Source: Pseudomonadota bacterium
GTDB taxonomy: Bacteria > Pseudomonadota > Gammaproteobacteria > DAOUQR01
Length of the DNA: 8,131 nt
Direction: 5' to 3'
Assembly (NCBI GenBank): GCA_030625525.1
Contig: DAOUQR010000033.1
Location: forward strand, 1-8,131
Of this stretch, positions 5,970-8,131 are shown one piece after another. The notes below the pieces were generated by a model. The model was not told the DNA's origin and searched no databases. It was given only the letters and a program-made list of their open reading frames with translations. The translations under genes were made by a program, and so were the position numbers. Positions within the stretch are counted from its first letter, which is position 1. Each line of letters begins with the position of its first letter.

Positions 5970-6718
5970 TCGATCACCTTCGCTTCGTTTTTTAATGCGC
6001 TAATCAGTTCGTCGACGCTTTCTAATATTTTTCCACGGTTACGTTCTGGCGGCGGTTCTACTTTGAGGATTTCTAAATGGGGTTTGAGTTCAATATTTAA
6101 GGATTCTAGTGGAATGCTTTCAAGCGGCTTTTTCTTCGCTTTCATAATATTAGGTAAGCTCGCATAACGCGGCTCATTCAAACGCAAATCAGTCGTTACC
6201 ACCGCAGGTAATGATAATTTTAAGCGTTCTAAACCCCCATCAATTTCACGTGTCACGGTGATCGACTGACCGTCTATCACACAAGCGGATGCAAAGGTAG
6301 CTTGCGGCCAGTCTAATAACGCCGCTAGCATTTGGCCCGTCTGATTATTATCGTTATCAATCGTTTGTTTACCCATGATAATCAAGTCAGGTTGCTGTTG
6401 ATCACAAATGGCTTTCAGAATTTTAGCAATATTTAACGGTTCGAGATCCGTATGATGAGAAACATGTATCGCTTCATCGACCCCGAGTGCTAGGGCTTGT
6501 CTTAAGGTTTCTTGCGTTTTGTCGTCGCCTATCGATACCGCTATCAACTGGCTGGCAATCCCCTGCTCTTTTAGACGAATCGCTTCTTCAACGGCAATTT
6601 CATCAAAGGGATTCATCGCCATTTTGACATTAGCGAGATCCATTCCAGAATGATCGGCCTTAATACGCGGCTTAACGAACGGATCAATTGTTCGTTTCAA
6701 GGGAATGACTATTTTCAC
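5966..6718 (-). CDS. etfB: Electron transfer flavoprotein beta subunit
   Basis: This is the AMP-binding partner of EtfA that docks the client dehydrogenases. The length, 250 residues, is usual. It opens [20 protein letters not shown], has the [20 protein letters not shown] block (30-49), the AMP-binding [16 protein letters not shown] (115-130), and the family signature [16 protein letters not shown] (156-171). The recognition loop [17 protein letters not shown] (181-197) includes L188, equivalent to the human anchor Leu195 that plugs into acyl-CoA dehydrogenases. The start is GTG; it gives the standard N-terminus and has AGGAAA (6732-6727) 8 bases upstream. It is the first gene of the presumed etfB-etfA-ald-aminopeptidase operon. 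A weak promoter is possible in the gap, with TATTAT at 6760-6755 on the minus strand, but the matching -35 is poor. Confidence 0.97.
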   Translation of the reverse strand: MKIVIPLKRTIDPFVKPRIKADHSGMDLANVKMAMNPFDEIAVEEAIRLKEQGIASQLIAVSIGDDKTQETLRQALALGVDEAIHVSHHTDLEPLNIAKILKAICDQQQPDLIIMGKQTIDNDNNQTGQMLAALLDWPQATFASACVIDGQSITVTREIDGGLERLKLSLPAVVTTDLRLNEPRYASLPNIMKAKKKPLESIPLESLNIELKPHLEILKVEPPPERNRGKILESVDELISALKNEAKVIE

Positions 6719-6726
6719 AACAACGA

Positions 6727-6732
6727 TTTCCT
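6727..6732 (-). promoter_or_regulatory. Ribosome binding site supporting the GTG start of etfB
   Basis: AGGAAA on the minus strand lies 8 bases before GTG 6718-6716. No ATG gives the expected [10 protein letters not shown]-terminus, so this site decides the start. Confidence 0.6.
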
Positions 6733-6806
6733 GCTATCAGCGAATAATCTGATAATAATACGCATAATGATCGATGTAATCTACCTTTTACTCAGGGCAA
6801 CACCCA

Positions 6807-6850
6807 ACTGGGGTCAGGCCTTAGGCCTGACCCCAGTCACTCTTTTTTTT
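6807..6850 (+). terminator. Perfect 14-bp hairpin with T8 tract (terminator or REP-like repeat)
   Basis: The arms are actggggtcaggcc (6807-6820) and ggcctgaccccagt (6824-6837), perfectly complementary around a TTA loop. They are followed on the plus strand by CACTC and eight T residues (6843-6850). Rho-independent termination would work for plus-strand transcription, yet both neighbours are on the minus strand, where no T-run follows the hairpin. So it may be a dispersed palindromic repeat (REP-like), an mRNA 3'-end stabiliser for the sulfatase transcript, or a block to antisense transcripts entering the sulfatase gene. Confidence 0.6.
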
Positions 6851-6864
6851 CTCTTCGTTATTTA

Positions 6865-8131
6865 CTATTGGCCATGCCCACCACTTTGTGCCTTTTTAAT
6901 TTGCTCTTTCACAGCATCCAGATTAAAAGAAGCGCCTGGCTGCATGGGCGGATATTTAATCGCTGTTTTAGCTAATTCCCCAACCTTCTGTTGCAGGAAT
7001 ACGAAGCGCCAAAACTCGCGACCGTAGAAGTTCTGAAAACTCATAAACGAACCGATTGGAAACGAAGCTCGTTCAAAAGGATCTAGGCGTAAGTTGTAAA
7101 GTTTGGGGAAATTTAATTTAACACTGCCCCCTAACCAGCCATTAGGTTGATCAATCAAAACATATTTAAAGTCACCGATCCTAACGGCAGCAAGAACAGA
7201 TTGAGTGAAATACCAAATTTCATCACGTGCTGATTTGCCACCGTTGGTCAGCATCTCTGTTTGATTGTAACCATCCAAATGCACCTTGTAATTTTTCCCA
7301 TTAATCACTTTTCCTTTCAGCAATTCTTTCTTAATATTCGGATTACCGACTGCTGCCATAAAGGTTGGAAACCAATCCATACCAGACATAACGCCATTGA
7401 TGACTTGATTTGCTTTGACCTTACCCGGCCAACGAATAACAGCCGGAACCCTAAAACCACCTTCTTTGGCCGTACCTTTATCTCCAGCAAACGGTGTAAT
7501 ACCGCCATCTGGCCAAGTAAATGTTTCGGTGCCATTGTCAGTCGTGACGATGATGATCGTATTCTCAGCAATTCCCAATGTATCGAGTGTTTGCATCACC
7601 GATCCGATAGCATCATCAAATTGTGCCATTCCCGCCTCTTGAATGGACCAACCATTCTCAGGAGTACGCAGGTTATTATATTTAGGTGAAAGATAGGTAA
7701 ACACGTGCATTCGAGTTGGATTCATCCACACAAAGAATGGTTTGTTTGCTTTGTGCGCTTTCTCAATAAAACCAATTGTTTTATCACGAATGACGTCATC
7801 AAAGGTTTCCATATTATATTCGATGCCCTTAATCGGATGAGGGGGCAATGGACCTTTGTCTACGATTTTTTGTTTGCCCACCTTACCCCAACGTGGCTCG
7901 ATTGTTGGATCATCTTGATCGCTGGCTGAGCAGTGAATCACGTTTCGCGGACCTACCTTGTCTTTCAGATTGGAAGGATAGGTTTTGTTAAACGGATCTT
8001 CCATCGCATCAAGGTGATAGAGATACCCTAAAAATTCGTCAAACCCATGCACACAAGGCAAAAATTTATTTTTATCACCTAAATGATTTTTACCAAATTG
8101 ACCGGTGGCATAACCCTGGCTTTTGAGCGCC
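6865..8131 (-). CDS. Arylsulfatase (sulfatase family, AslA-like), C-terminal 421 residues; 5' end outside window
   Basis: It hydrolyses sulfate esters, usually in the periplasm or outside the cell. The reading frame is open to the window edge, so the visible 421 residues are the C-terminal part of a protein probably 540-580 residues long. The missing part includes any signal peptide and the C-x-P-x-R motif whose cysteine becomes formylglycine. Visible active-site segments, numbered from the edge, are GYATGQFGKNHLGD (K14, H16), TRMH (H142), TTDNG (D198, N199) and GDKGTAKEGGFRVP (K218, equivalent to the arylsulfatase A lysine 302). PTVHGFDEF-like and KVHLDGYN segments are also typical of the large AslA-type enzymes. 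The TTG at 8061-8059 is an internal leucine, not a start. It ends 146 bases before etfB and is separated by the hairpin, so it is probably a separate transcript. The substrate is unknown. Confidence 0.92.
   Translation of the reverse strand, partial: ALKSQGYATGQFGKNHLGDKNKFLPCVHGFDEFLGYLYHLDAMEDPFNKTYPSNLKDKVGPRNVIHCSASDQDDPTIEPRWGKVGKQKIVDKGPLPPHPIKGIEYNMETFDDVIRDKTIGFIEKAHKANKPFFVWMNPTRMHVFTYLSPKYNNLRTPENGWSIQEAGMAQFDDAIGSVMQTLDTLGIAENTIIIVTTDNGTETFTWPDGGITPFAGDKGTAKEGGFRVPAVIRWPGKVKANQVINGVMSGMDWFPTFMAAVGNPNIKKELLKGKVINGKNYKVHLDGYNQTEMLTNGGKSARDEIWYFTQSVLAAVRIGDFKYVLIDQPNGWLGGSVKLNFPKLYNLRLDPFERASFPIGSFMSFQNFYGREFWRFVFLQQKVGELAKTAIKYPPMQPGASFNLDAVKEQIKKAQSGGHGQ

Noticed and set aside
6868..8061. 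Sulfatase starting at TTG 8061
   Set aside because: Conserved sulfatase sequence (GYATGQFGKNHLGD) continues upstream in frame to the window edge, so this is an internal leucine.
1..8131. CRISPR arrays, tRNA or rRNA genes
   Set aside because: No regularly spaced short repeats, cloverleaf with a T-arm consensus, or conserved rRNA segments were seen on either strand.

Overview
The window looks like part of a gammaproteobacterial chromosome of moderate G+C. Several features fit a host-associated lineage such as the Legionellales (Legionella, Coxiella, Rickettsiella or Berkiella-like), but that is inference from gene content and protein style; no rRNA or other marker gene is present to fix it.

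The right two-thirds is ordinary metabolism, all on the minus strand. From right to left it holds the C-terminal 421 residues of a large arylsulfatase (cut by the window edge), a 146-base gap with a striking 14-bp perfect hairpin, and then a tight gene run: etfB, etfA (4-base ATGA overlap), ald (60-base gap) and an M17 leucyl aminopeptidase (17-base gap). The aminopeptidase releases amino acids, Ald converts alanine to pyruvate with NADH, and ETF carries electrons from flavin dehydrogenases toward the quinone pool. This is a coherent module for living on peptides and amino acids.

The left third is accessory DNA. At the left edge (1-203) lies a direct-repeat copy of codons 205-272 of the aminopeptidase gene. 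It is broken at 203/204, where the match stops abruptly and a dyad-rich, IS-end-like sequence begins. Behind it are two decayed transposase remnants on the minus strand (about 380-577 and 568-862), then a non-coding, A+T-rich leader with several small dyads.

Between this debris and the intact aminopeptidase gene sit two A+T-rich plus-strand genes (1153-1647 and 1666-2112). They encode divergent paralogues of 164 and 148 residues that match no family I recognise. Both have F65-x3-C69-x-P71-x-K73-M74 at identical residue numbers, and both end in a eukaryotic-type CaaX box (CIIN and CILQ). A C-terminal prenylation signal has no obvious use inside a bacterium but is known on Legionella effectors that are lipidated by host enzymes. 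The pair is therefore the best candidate in the window for something new: a tandem pair of host-prenylated effectors carried on an island flanked by partial copies of the aminopeptidase gene.
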